From: CAVUPF01 sp963743285
GTDB taxonomy: Bacteria; Actinomycetota; Thermoleophilia; Solirubrobacterales; 70-9
Direction of reading: 5' to 3'
NCBI GenBank assembly: GCA_963743285.1
Contig: CAVUPF010000001.1
Coordinates: 434,001-498,000 of the forward strand
DNA length: 64,000 bases
Shown here: piece after piece, positions 33,138-40,920 of the stretch
Position numbering within the stretch: the stretch's first letter is position 1
Layout of the letters: the number at the start of each line of letters is the position of its first letter
The notes under the pieces: model-generated
What the model was told of the DNA's origin: nothing
Database searches by the model: none
The model's input: the letters and a program-made list of their open reading frames with translations, nothing else
Program-made: the position numbers and the translations under genes

Positions 33138-33755
33138 ATGAGAGAGAAGCTGAACAAAAACCCCGTTGCCCAGATCGCACTAATCGGCGTGCTGCTTGTC
33201 GCCGCCGGCTTTCTGGCGCTCTCCTCGATGGGCGGTGAAGGTGGGGAAGGCGCATCGAGCAAGACGACGACGACCTCTGCGAGCGTGACTTCGGCGGCGG
33301 GCACGGCCAACGTGAGCGTAACGACCCCCACCCCGTCCAATGGCACTTCCGCGGCACCTACCTCGATCGCAGGCCTGCCCGAAGCGCCGGCGCCGGCGCT
33401 TCCACGCCGTTTCACCGCAGCCTTCGCCGCCAACCGGACCGTAGTGCTCCTGATCGTGAAGAAGGGTGGGGTCGAAGAACAACGCGTGACAAGATTTTCC
33501 GCGCGCGTTGCCGGCCTCTTCCCGAACCAGCTTTCCCTTTTCGTTGTCCCGGCCGAGAAGATCGCCCGCTACGCCGCGGTTACTCAGGGCCTCAAGATTG
33601 AACGCGTGCCGGCGCTGATCGTGCTGCGACCGAAGCGCCTTGACCACGGTATCCCCACCGCCTCGGTCAGCTACGGCTACCAGAGTCCACAGAGCGTCGT
33701 GCAGGCTGTCATTGACGCCCGCTATCGAGGCCGCACTCTCGCCTACCACCCATAG
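33138..33755 (+). CDS. Membrane-anchored thioredoxin-like protein without CxxC
   Basis: 205 aa. One membrane helix (about residues 10-32, VAQIALIGVLLVAAGFLALSS), a Thr/Ser/Ala-rich linker to about residue 90, then a thioredoxin-like domain: RTVVLLIVKKGGVEEQRVTRF, LFVVPAEKIARYAAVTQGLKIERVPALIVLRP, ending with QSPQSVVQAVIDA. The cis-proline region (RVPALIVL) is present but the redox CxxC is absent, so it is probably a binding or assembly module, not a reductase. ATG 33138 is chosen; a TTG 21 bp upstream is also possible. It sits inside the pilus operon just before pilB. Confidence 0.68.
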   Translation: MREKLNKNPVAQIALIGVLLVAAGFLALSSMGGEGGEGASSKTTTTSASVTSAAGTANVSVTTPTPSNGTSAAPTSIAGLPEAPAPALPRRFTAAFAANRTVVLLIVKKGGVEEQRVTRFSARVAGLFPNQLSLFVVPAEKIARYAAVTQGLKIERVPALIVLRPKRLDHGIPTASVSYGYQSPQSVVQAVIDARYRGRTLAYHP

Positions 33756-33759
33756 GCGC

Positions 33760-35559
33760 ATGTGCCCCTCATCCTCCCCAGATCACCTACGCTCGGTGCC
33801 CGACTCCGACGATGACGATCTGACCGGGTCAAGCCTCGACCCAGCCGACGCCGGCACAGCGGGCCTGACGCCCCCGGTTTCCCGCGGTCGCTCAAGCGGC
33901 TTCGTCACCGACGTGCTCGTCGAGCTCGGCTACGTTGCCGAGGAGCGGGTCCGCCATGCGATCGAGGAGGCTCGAACCGCGTCCGGTCCGCCCGAGGCGC
34001 TGCTGCTCGAACAGGGCGCGATCACCGCCGACCAGCTCTCCCGTGCCGTCGCCGAGCGCTATGGTCTCGACCACCTCGACCTCTCGACCTACCACGTCGA
34101 TATGGCCGCGGCAAACCTGGTGTCGGTCAACACGGCCCGGCGATTCCAGGCGTTGCCGGTTGGCTTCATCGACAGCGAGACCCTGCTGGTCGCGATGGCG
34201 GATCCGACCAACGTCCTTGCTGTCGATGACATCCAGATAGCAACCGCGCTCGATTGTCAGGTCGCGGTGGTCGCCGAGGAGGACATCGAGGCGCTCATCG
34301 GCCGTCTGAACACGTTGCAGAGCTCGGTCAGTGAGGCGATTACAGAGGGCGACGAGCTGGCCGAGGATGAGCGGGCCGAGGTCCGCGAGATGCAGGCCAG
34401 CGCCGAGGACGCGCCGGTGATTAAGGTTGTTTACAGCATTCTCGGCCAGGCGGTGGGGGAGGGCGCCTCCGATATCCACTTCGAGCCCGGCGAGGATGAT
34501 ATGCGCGTTCGCTTCCGGATCGACGGGGTGCTGCGCGAGGCGGCGCACGTTCCGAAACGGATGGTCAATGCGGTCGTCTCGCGAGTCAAGATCATGAGCG
34601 ACCTCAACATTGCCGAGAAACGCGTGCCGCAGGACGGACGGGTCAGCGTCACGGTTGAGGACCGCCGCGTCGACCTGCGGGTGACGACGCTGCCGACCCA
34701 GCGAGGCGAGGGAGCGACGATCCGCATCCTCGACAAAACCAACGTGCAGCGCTCGCTCGATGATCTCGGCATGGAAGGATCGGCGCGCGAACGCTTCGAG
34801 GAAGCTTTCCATCGCTCCTACGGCGCGGTGCTGGTCACCGGGCCGACCGGGTCGGGGAAGTCGACGACCCTCTACGCCGCGATCCAGGAGCTGAATCGGA
34901 GCGAGACGAACATCATCACGATCGAGGATCCGGTCGAGTATCGCTTGAATGGAGTCAACCAGATCAACGTCAACCGCAAGGCGGGTCTTGACTTCGCGAC
35001 CGGACTTCGCTCGATCCTGCGTGCCGATCCCGACATCGTGATGGTCGGAGAGATCCGCGACGGCGAGACGGCGCGGATCGCGATCGAGGCGGCGCTGACC
35101 GGGCACATGATGCTCACCACCTTGCACACTAACGACGCTCCGGGTGCAGTGACCCGGCTGACGAAGATGGGAATTGAGGCTTTCCTCACCGCATCTGCAG
35201 TCGACTGCGTGGTTGCCCAGCGGCTTGCTCGCAAGCTTTGCCCCCACTGCAAGCGGCGGGCGGTCCTCCCACCGGAGGCACTCGCCAACGCCGGAGTACG
35301 GGTCGGCGTCGAGCTGGAGGTATATGAGGCCGGCGGCTGTGGCCGCTGCAATCAGAGCGGCTACCGCGGTCGGATCGGCGTCTTCTCGGTGATGGGCATG
35401 AGCGAGAGGATCAAGGAGATGACGGTCGCCCACTGCCCCGAGGCAGAGATCGCCGCGACAGCCCGGGCGGAGGGGATGCTTACTCTGCGCGAGGAGGGCG
35501 TGAGCAAGGTGCGGGCAGGGATGACGAGCCTCGAGGAGGTGCTGCGTGTCACCGCGTGA
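33760..35559 (+). CDS. pilB: Type IV pilus extension ATPase PilB with MshEN domain
   Basis: About 600 aa. Residues 40-190 form an MshEN domain (FVTDVLVELGYVAEERVRHAIEEA, LLLEQGAITADQLSRAVAERYGLDHLDL). The ATPase part has Walker A GPTGSGKSTTLYAA, Asp box TIEDPVEYRL, Walker B DIVMVGEIRDGETARIA, LTTLHTNDAPGAVTRL, and the tetracysteine zinc site CPHC...CGRCNQSGYRGR typical of PilB/GspE. MshEN domains can bind cyclic-di-GMP, but the RLG arginine of the binding motif is not evident here (FVTD and PPEA occupy those places). ATG 33760 is a likely start, 5 bp after the previous stop. Confidence 0.92.
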   Translation: MCPSSSPDHLRSVPDSDDDDLTGSSLDPADAGTAGLTPPVSRGRSSGFVTDVLVELGYVAEERVRHAIEEARTASGPPEALLLEQGAITADQLSRAVAERYGLDHLDLSTYHVDMAAANLVSVNTARRFQALPVGFIDSETLLVAMADPTNVLAVDDIQIATALDCQVAVVAEEDIEALIGRLNTLQSSVSEAITEGDELAEDERAEVREMQASAEDAPVIKVVYSILGQAVGEGASDIHFEPGEDDMRVRFRIDGVLREAAHVPKRMVNAVVSRVKIMSDLNIAEKRVPQDGRVSVTVEDRRVDLRVTTLPTQRGEGATIRILDKTNVQRSLDDLGMEGSARERFEEAFHRSYGAVLVTGPTGSGKSTTLYAAIQELNRSETNIITIEDPVEYRLNGVNQINVNRKAGLDFATGLRSILRADPDIVMVGEIRDGETARIAIEAALTGHMMLTTLHTNDAPGAVTRLTKMGIEAFLTASAVDCVVAQRLARKLCPHCKRRAVLPPEALANAGVRVGVELEVYEAGGCGRCNQSGYRGRIGVFSVMGMSERIKEMTVAHCPEAEIAATARAEGMLTLREEGVSKVRAGMTSLEEVLRVTA

Positions 35560-35618
35560 GCGCCGCCCTCCCCGGTTTCGGGTATCGAGGAATCCGTCCG
35601 TGGGGTCGATCTAGTCAT

Positions 35619-36764
35619 ATGGACTTCGACTTCTCTGAGGTGCTGGGGCGCATGGTGGGGTCGCGGGCTTCTGACGTCCATCTGACCGCGGGGTTCCCAC
35701 CGGCGATCCGCGATAAGGGCAAGATCAAAGCGATGGAGGGCTTCCCGGTGCTGAGTGCCCAACAGACTCGTGAGGTCGTCTTCGGCATCCTCAACGACGA
35801 CCAGCGCAAACGCTTTGAGAACAACAAGCAGCTCGACTTCGCCTACGCAATTCCCGGCGTCGCCAGATTCCGCGTCAACTGCTTCCTCCAGCGCGGATCG
35901 GTGAGCGCCGCATTCCGGCTGGTGCCGCAGGAGATCCCCGGGCTCGACCAGCTCAAGGTGCCCCAGATTCTGCGCGAGCTAACCGCCAAACCGCGCGGTT
36001 TTGTGTTGCTCACCGGACCGACGGGATCGGGGAAGTCGACGACTCTTGCGTCGATGATCGACGTGATCAACGCCGAGCACCAAGACCATATTCTGACTAT
36101 CGAGGATCCGATCGAGTTCCTGCACACCCACAAACGCTCGATCGTCAACCAGCGCGAGGTCGGCTCCGACGCGACGGACTTTGCGCTCGGCCTGCGGGCC
36201 GCCCTGCGCGAGGACCCCGACGTGATCCTGGTTGGCGAGATGCGGGACCTCGAGACGATCTCCACGGCGCTCACCGCGGCTGAGACCGGGCACCTTGTCT
36301 TCGCCACGCTTCACACCCAGTCCACAGCGCAGACCGTGGACCGGATAATCGACGTATTCCCACCCCAACAGCAGGGCCAGGTCCGCACGCAGCTCTCCAT
36401 CGCCTTGCAGGGGATCGTCACCCAGCAGCTGCTGCCAACCGCGGACGGGAGGGGCCGTGTTGTCGCCTGTGAGGTGTTGATCCCTACCCCTGCAATCCGT
36501 AATCTGATCCGCGAGGGTAAGACGCACCAGATCTATGCCGCTGTGCAGACCTCTGGCGCGGTCGGAATGCAGACCATGGACTCCGATCTGGCGCGGCTGG
36601 TGCGGACCGGGCAGATCAGCCGCCAGCTCGCCGAACAGCGAGCTTCTGTGCCCGAGGAGTTAAAACGCCTGCTGGATGGGGTGGCCCCCCAGATGCCGGG
36701 CTACGGGGTTGCCGGCGACGGTGCCTCCCGATCTGCGCCGCCCGTCTACAGCGGAGGGAACTAG
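35619..36764 (+). CDS. pilT: Type IV pilus retraction ATPase PilT (copy 2)
   Basis: 381 aa from ATG 35619, where family similarity begins (MDFDFSEVLGRMVGSRASDVHLTAG); a GTG at 35556 overlapping the pilB stop is an alternative. Walker A GPTGSGKSTTLASM, Asp box TIEDPIEFLH, Walker B DVILVGEMRDLETI, His box ATLHTQSTAQTVDRIIDVFP and the retraction motif AIRNLIREGKTHQI (AIRNLIRE) are all present. The C-terminus is Gly/Pro-rich. This copy looks like the canonical retraction motor and is linked to pilB and pilC. Confidence 0.94.
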   Translation: MDFDFSEVLGRMVGSRASDVHLTAGFPPAIRDKGKIKAMEGFPVLSAQQTREVVFGILNDDQRKRFENNKQLDFAYAIPGVARFRVNCFLQRGSVSAAFRLVPQEIPGLDQLKVPQILRELTAKPRGFVLLTGPTGSGKSTTLASMIDVINAEHQDHILTIEDPIEFLHTHKRSIVNQREVGSDATDFALGLRAALREDPDVILVGEMRDLETISTALTAAETGHLVFATLHTQSTAQTVDRIIDVFPPQQQGQVRTQLSIALQGIVTQQLLPTADGRGRVVACEVLIPTPAIRNLIREGKTHQIYAAVQTSGAVGMQTMDSDLARLVRTGQISRQLAEQRASVPEELKRLLDGVAPQMPGYGVAGDGASRSAPPVYSGGN

Positions 36765-36767
36765 GCC

Positions 36768-38012
36768 GTGGCCGGCGCGAGCACATTCGAATTTCGGGCC
36801 ATAGACATGGCCGGGGTCTCCTCCTCGGGGAAGCTGGAGGCCGAATCCAAGGCCCAAGTCTCCGAGAACCTGCGCCAGCGCGGCCTGATCGTCCTGGATG
36901 TCACCGAGAAGGGCGAGCCGCTGAAGATCGAGAACCTGCTGCAACGCTGGCAGGCAGTCGACATGCGCGAGCTGGCGGTGTTCTCGCGCCAGTTCGCGAC
37001 ACTTGTGGCCTCGGGGATGCCGATGCTGCGCACCCTCCACACCCTGGAGGAGCAGACCCAAGACGATCAGATCCGCGTAGCCGTGGCAGGGTTGCGGGCC
37101 GACGTCGAGGCTGGCAGCTCGCTGGAGCAGGCAATGGAGCGCTACCCGAAGGTTTTCGACCGCCTGTACCGAGCGATGGTTCGCTCGGGCGAGCAGTCGG
37201 GGCGGTTGGAGGATGCTCTTGACCGGATCGCCTTCCAGGTTGAAAAAGCCGACTCGCTGCGTCGCCAGGTCAAATCGGCGCTGATCTACCCGGCGCTGAT
37301 CTTCAGCTTCGCCGCGATCGTGCTGATCGCGGTCGTCGTCATCGTCATCCCGGTCTTCGTCAAGATCTTCCAAGAACTCGCCAAAGAAAACCCCTCCGAA
37401 GCCGGAGGACTACCGGCCCCGACGCAAATCTGCGTCGATGTCTCCAACCTGCTGACCGGATCCTGGTACTTCGTCCTGCCGGGCCTGGCGATCGCCGTGT
37501 ACGCGTTCTTTTTCTGGAAGCGGACGCAGCGGGGCAAGGAGATCTGGGGACGCATGACGCTGCACATCCCGTTCAAAATCGGTGATGTGGTCCAGAAGGT
37601 GGCGCTGGCCCGCTGGTCGCGCACCTTCTCCGGCGCGGTCGCCTCCGGCGTGCCGATGCTGCAGGCGATCAAACTGACCGGGGACACCGCCGGCAACGTG
37701 GTTGTAGAGCATGCGATGGAGGACGTCTACACCTCGGTGAAGCGGGGTGGCTCTCTCGCCGGGCCGATTGGGTCCAACCCGATCTTTCCGCCGATGATCT
37801 CCCATATGGTCGCGATCGGCGAGGAAACCGGCCAGCTCGAACACATGCTGAGCAAGATCGCCGATTTCTACGAGGATGAGGTCGACGCCAAGGTGAAGGC
37901 TCTGACCGCGCTGATCGAGCCGTTGATGATTGTCTTCGTCGGCGGCGTGGTCGGCTTCATCGTGATCTCGATGTACCTGCCGCTATTCAGCATCTACGAA
38001 AAGATCCGCTGA
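36768..38012 (+). CDS. pilC: Type IV pilus inner-membrane platform protein PilC
   Basis: 414 aa GspF/PilC family; GTG start 3 bp after the pilT stop. Two repeats of the T2SSF cytosolic domain (ELAVFSRQFATLVASGMPMLRTLHTLEEQ and ARWSRTFSGAVASGVPMLQAIKLTGD) with three membrane helices: FSFAAIVLIAVVVIVIPVFVKIF, WYFVLPGLAIAVYAFFFW and IVFVGGVVGFIVISMYLPLFSIY. The protein couples the PilB and PilT motors to pilin insertion and removal. It ends the pilB-pilT-pilC block. Confidence 0.94.
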   Translation: MAGASTFEFRAIDMAGVSSSGKLEAESKAQVSENLRQRGLIVLDVTEKGEPLKIENLLQRWQAVDMRELAVFSRQFATLVASGMPMLRTLHTLEEQTQDDQIRVAVAGLRADVEAGSSLEQAMERYPKVFDRLYRAMVRSGEQSGRLEDALDRIAFQVEKADSLRRQVKSALIYPALIFSFAAIVLIAVVVIVIPVFVKIFQELAKENPSEAGGLPAPTQICVDVSNLLTGSWYFVLPGLAIAVYAFFFWKRTQRGKEIWGRMTLHIPFKIGDVVQKVALARWSRTFSGAVASGVPMLQAIKLTGDTAGNVVVEHAMEDVYTSVKRGGSLAGPIGSNPIFPPMISHMVAIGEETGQLEHMLSKIADFYEDEVDAKVKALTALIEPLMIVFVGGVVGFIVISMYLPLFSIYEKIR

Positions 38013-38414
38013 GTCGACGCTTCGCCGCGGTGCGGAGGGCCAGGAGTTGCAGTGAACGGTCCGATCGCATGCCACTCAAGGGGTCGAAACCAATTGCATA
38101 TTTACAGGTCGTCGTGATGGCGGTCGGGGTCGTGTTAACTGCGCTGGAGTATCGATCTGGTTGGCGGTCTAGAGATGACCATCGGCACCCCCGAGTCCGC
38201 CGCCATGACCTGAGTGGGAATGGGGCTGGACGTTCGTATGGGATTGTTCAGCTGAAATTCGAGTCGAATCTAACGATGCACAATTTTGGGTAAGGTGAGT
38301 GCGAGTTCTTGGCCTTCGGCTGCGAAAAGTGGGTCACTTTGAAAATGTGGAAAAGGTGGCTAAAGGTGGAGGAGTGGAGGTCGATGAAGGCGGAGTAATG
38401 AATCTGCCAGCGCC

Positions 38415-38506
38415 TCGGTGCAAAAAGCAAACCCGCCATCAGGCGGGGGCGCGAAGCTCGCAGGGCTCCCACTCGGGTGCCGGTCGGGCCACCATCGGGG
38501 TCAACG
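38415..38506 (+). ncRNA. Candidate GEMM (cyclic-di-GMP class I) riboswitch, copy 1
   Basis: In the 5' leader of pilA. The order of elements matches the GEMM aptamer: AGCAAACC, a closed stem (CCCGCC 38432-38437 with GGCGGG 38442-38447, loop ATCA), then GGCGCGAAGCTC (GEMM consensus GGGRCGCAAAGCC, here one A to G), a second GC-rich arm, and GCCACCATCGGGGTCAACGG resembling the 3' GGGGUUACCG element. In copy 2 the first stem carries a C-G to T-A compensatory change. The outer P1 pairing is not clear to me. GEMM aptamers bind cyclic-di-GMP or cyclic AMP-GMP and are known upstream of pilin genes elsewhere. Confidence 0.66.
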
Positions 38507-38554
38507 GACACCACGTGGCTGTAGGCGACGGGGCTCTGGCGCAAACGATAGGTC

Positions 38555-38571
38555 CATAGGAGGCACCTATG
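38555..38571 (+). promoter_or_regulatory. Start-codon hairpin of pilA copy 1
   Basis: CATAGG (38555-38560) pairs with CCTATG (38566-38571), placing part of the AGGAGG ribosome binding site (38558-38563) and the ATG in a small hairpin. The same fold is kept in copy 2. It would allow the upstream aptamer to control translation. Confidence 0.55.
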
Positions 38572-39045
38572 TTTCTCCAGAATCTACGGGCGAAGGTTGG
38601 TGCCCGGCTCAGCGGCGACAGCGAGGCCGGCTTCACGCTGATCGAGCTGCTCGTGGTGATGCTCATCCTCGGAATCCTCGCCGCGATCGCGCTGCCTGCC
38701 TTCTTCAACCAAAGGAGCAAGGCTACCGATGCGAACGCCAAGGCCACAGCTAACTCCGCCGAGACGGCGATGGAGACGTATGCGACCGAAAACAACGGTT
38801 CATACGAAGGCGCCACGGCGAAAGCGCTGCACGAAATCGAGTCGACCCTGCCCGAAGCCGGCAACGTAGCAGTGACAGCGACGAAAAAGACATACGAAGT
38901 CACGGTCACCGCTCCGACGACCGAAGACACGTTCAGCGTGAAAAGAGAAGAAAGCGGGGAATTGAACTTCCCTTGCACGGTCAAAGCAGGGAACAGCACC
39001 CGCGGAGGTTGTCCCCTCAGCGGAGTCTGGGCCCCGGCCGCCTAA
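38569..39045 (+). CDS. pilA: Type IV major pilin PilA, copy 1
   Basis: 158 aa prepilin. The leader ends EAG21 and the mature chain begins FTLIELLVVMLILGILAAIALPAFFNQRSKA, with Glu5 and the long hydrophobic helix. The head is small, with two Cys late in the chain (NFPCTVK and RGGCPL) that could form the C-terminal disulfide loop. It ends SGVWAPAA. Cleaved and methylated by PilD (42915). AGGAGG lies 5 nt before the ATG. It differs from copy 2 in a few residues of the head (for example TATKKTYEVTV versus TAGAKKYEVKV). Confidence 0.95.
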   Translation: MFLQNLRAKVGARLSGDSEAGFTLIELLVVMLILGILAAIALPAFFNQRSKATDANAKATANSAETAMETYATENNGSYEGATAKALHEIESTLPEAGNVAVTATKKTYEVTVTAPTTEDTFSVKREESGELNFPCTVKAGNSTRGGCPLSGVWAPAA

Positions 39046-39092
39046 TCAAGAAAACCAAACCGCTTTGGCCAAGCCAAGCGCAAACGTTTGCC

Positions 39093-39120
39093 GGGGGGTG
39101 GGCCGAGAGGCCCGCCCCCC
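39093..39120 (+). terminator. Hairpin terminator after pilA copy 1
   Basis: Twelve-bp stem (39093-39104 with 39109-39120, one G-T pair) and GAGA loop, about 50 bp after the pilin stop. Copy 2 has the same stem with the G-T pair restored to A-T, which supports the structure. A GCAAACGTTTGC palindrome lies just upstream (about 39079-39090). No T run. Confidence 0.6.
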
Positions 39121-39194
39121 GCGCATTCGGCCAAGCGCAGTAGGGAGTCACATGGCTATCCGGTTCGATCAGGTGTCGTGCCTACAGTCGTCTT

Positions 39195-39371
39195 GTGGAC
39201 CAGCAAGAATTCCCGCTCGACTTCGTGGACTTCCAGGAACGATTCCCTGACAACTTCGTCTGCCTGGACTACCTGGCCGACTCCAGCTGGCCCGAGGGCT
39301 TCCGCTGTCCCGCCGGCGGGGGTCGGCGGGCATGGGTACTCGAGCGCCGCCTCCTCTTGGAAGTTCGCTGA
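39195..39371 (+). pseudogene. IS1595-family transposase N-terminal remnant
   Basis: 58 residues from GTG 39195: VDQQEFPLDFVDFQERFPDN, then WPEGFRCPAGGGRRAWVLERRLLLE. This is the N-terminal region of IS1595-type transposases (FPD...WPEGFRCPRCGG...W), with the first zinc CxxC changed to CPAG and the rest of the gene lost. It lies between the two pilA copies. It is a different lineage from the transposase at the window start. A 10-bp direct repeat TAGGGAGTCA brackets it (39141-39150 and 39473-39482). Confidence 0.68.
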
Positions 39372-39763
39372 TTCAGACCCTGCTCGGGCTGGGTGTCCTG
39401 CGCGAGCCGAGCACCTACCGCGAGATCGTCACTCACCGAGAACAGCTCCCAGTCTGAGCACCGGATGGTCATTAGGGAGTCAATGCTCCCAATGCACCTT
39501 GGCGGAGTGGACCCAGCTACTCGATGACCATCGGCCCCCCGAGTCCGCCGTCGTGAGTTGAGTGGGAAAGGGGCTGGACGTTCGTATGGGATTGTCCAGC
39601 TGAAATTCGAGTCGAATCTGAGGGTGCACAATTTTGGGGAATGGTGAGTGCGAGTTCTTGGCCTTCGGCTGCGAAAAGTGGGTCACTTTGAAAATGTGGA
39701 GAGGGCGGCTAAAGGTGGAGGAGTGAAGGTCGATTAAGGCCATGTAATGAATCTGCCAGCGCC

Positions 39764-39859
39764 TCGGTGCAAAAAGCAAACCCGTCGGTATCAGACGGGG
39801 GCGCGAAGCTCGCAAGGCTCCCACTCGGGTGCCAGTCGGGCCACCACCGGGGTCAACGG
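39764..39859 (+). ncRNA. Candidate GEMM (cyclic-di-GMP class I) riboswitch, copy 2
   Basis: Same architecture as copy 1. The first stem is CCCGTC (39781-39786) with GACGGG (39794-39799): a C-G pair of copy 1 is T-A here, and the loop is longer (GGTATCA). The conserved GCGCGAAGCTCGC, second arm and CACCGGGGTCAACGG are kept. The compensatory change and the conservation of unpaired bases argue for a structured RNA under selection. Confidence 0.66.
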
Positions 39860-39909
39860 ACACCACGTGGCTGTAGGCGACGGGGCTCTGGCGCAAACGA
39901 TAGGTCCAA

Positions 39910-39925
39910 ATAGGAGGTACCTATG
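39910..39925 (+). promoter_or_regulatory. Start-codon hairpin of pilA copy 2
   Basis: ATAGG (39910-39914) pairs with CCTAT (39920-39924) around AGGTA, covering the ribosome binding site and ATG as in copy 1. Loop bases differ from copy 1 while the stem is kept. Confidence 0.52.
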
Positions 39926-40399
39926 TTTCTCCAGAATCTACGGGCGAAGGTTGGTGCCCGACTCAACGGCGATAGCGAGGCCGGCTTCACGCTGATCGAG
40001 CTGCTCGTGGTTATGCTCATCCTCGGAATCCTGGCCGCGATCGCGCTGCCTGCCTTCTTCAACCAAAGGAGCAAGGCTAACGACGCGAACGCAAAGGCCA
40101 CAGCTAACTCCGCCGAGACGGCGATGGAGACGTATGCGACCGAAAACAACGGTTCATACGAAGGCGCCTCGACGAAAGCGCTGCACGAAATCGAGCCGAC
40201 CCTGCCCGAAGCAGGCAACGTAGCAGTGACTGCGGGGGCGAAGAAATACGAAGTCAAAGTCACCGCTCCGACGACCGAAGACACGTTTAGCGTGAAAAGA
40301 GAAGAAAACGGGGAATTGAACTTCCCTTGCACGGTCAAAGCAGGGAACAGCACCCGCGGAGGTTGTCCCCTCAGCGGAGTCTGGGCCCCGGCCGCCTAA
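39923..40399 (+). CDS. pilA: Type IV major pilin PilA, copy 2
   Basis: 158 aa, almost identical to copy 1 through the leader and hydrophobic helix (AGFTLIELLVVMLILGILAAIALPAFF, Glu5 present) with head substitutions such as STKALHEIEPTLPEAGNVAVTAGAKKYEVKV. Both Cys residues are conserved. Its leader carries its own riboswitch candidate and hairpin, so both copies should respond to the same signal. The presence of two close pilins allows mixed fibres or antigenic variation by recombination. Confidence 0.95.
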   Translation: MFLQNLRAKVGARLNGDSEAGFTLIELLVVMLILGILAAIALPAFFNQRSKANDANAKATANSAETAMETYATENNGSYEGASTKALHEIEPTLPEAGNVAVTAGAKKYEVKVTAPTTEDTFSVKREENGELNFPCTVKAGNSTRGGCPLSGVWAPAA

Positions 40400-40446
40400 T
40401 CAAGAAAACCAAACCGCTTTGGCCAAGCCAAGCGCAAACGTTTGCC

Positions 40447-40475
40447 GGGGGGTGGGCCGAACAGGCCCACCCCCC
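40447..40475 (+). terminator. Hairpin terminator after pilA copy 2
   Basis: Perfect 12-bp stem (40447-40458 with 40464-40475) with loop GAACA. Compared with copy 1 one arm differs by a base that improves pairing and the loop sequence differs. Confidence 0.6.
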
Positions 40476-40539
40476 GCGCATTCGGCCAAGCGCATCGCTG
40501 TGGCTAAGTGAATCGCCGACTTCAGCCGATAGATGAATG

Positions 40540-40920
40540 ATGACCGCTGCCTCGCCGACAAAAAGCAGCGCCCCGCGGACCGCGCGTAGGGTTGCGCTCC
40601 TGCCCGCCGACCTGCTCCCCGCCGAACTTCACCCCGCCAGCGCCGATGCAGTCGCAACCGGGCCCGCTAATGCCGGCTCTTTCGCCGGTGGCGATCTGGT
40701 CCCCGCCACCGCCACCGCCAAACAGGTGCCCCGCCGCAACGTTGAGATTGCGGTCGACCCAAACCGGCGCTCCTGTGACGCCGAACCTGCGATCAAGCGC
40801 TGCTTCACTCCCACCCACAAGGTCTCGGCCGCGACGACCGGCGGCAATGACGCCTGGATCAACGGGGGGACCTGGCTGCCGCGGCCTTGGAAGCGGAGCT
40901 CCAGGCTGGTGTGTCGATGA
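40540..40920 (+). CDS. Doubtful ORF upstream of the PilW-like gene
   Basis: About 126 aa, begins MTAASPTKSSAPRTARRVALLPADLLPAEL and has no membrane helix, repeats or recognised motif. Its TGA overlaps the ATG of the next gene (ATGA at 40917), which hints at translational coupling, but base composition by codon position is not convincing and other frames are open too. Apart from it I see nothing in 40495-40916. Confidence 0.25.
   Translation: MTAASPTKSSAPRTARRVALLPADLLPAELHPASADAVATGPANAGSFAGGDLVPATATAKQVPRRNVEIAVDPNRRSCDAEPAIKRCFTPTHKVSAATTGGNDAWINGGTWLPRPWKRSSRLVCR

Larger units (their letters stand above)
38174..39139. repeat. Long direct repeat, copy 1 (leader, pilA, terminator)
   Basis: Starts GATGACCATCGGC and runs through the whole leader, the pilin gene and the terminator hairpin. 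The second copy lies at 39523-40494, an offset of about 1,350 bp. The copies are near-identical apart from scattered substitutions and small indels, including compensatory ones in RNA stems. Before copy 1, bases 38013-38173 hold no convincing gene. Confidence 0.88.
39523..40494. repeat. Long direct repeat, copy 2 (leader, pilA, terminator)
   Basis: Second copy of the pilA unit; see 38174-39139. The pair looks like a recent tandem duplication with an IS1595 scar between the copies. The interval 39140-39522 holds only that scar and no other gene that I can support. Confidence 0.88.

Noticed and set aside
33892..35433. Minus-strand open frame over pilB
   Set aside because: Antisense to a conserved pilB; no start signal and shadow-type composition.
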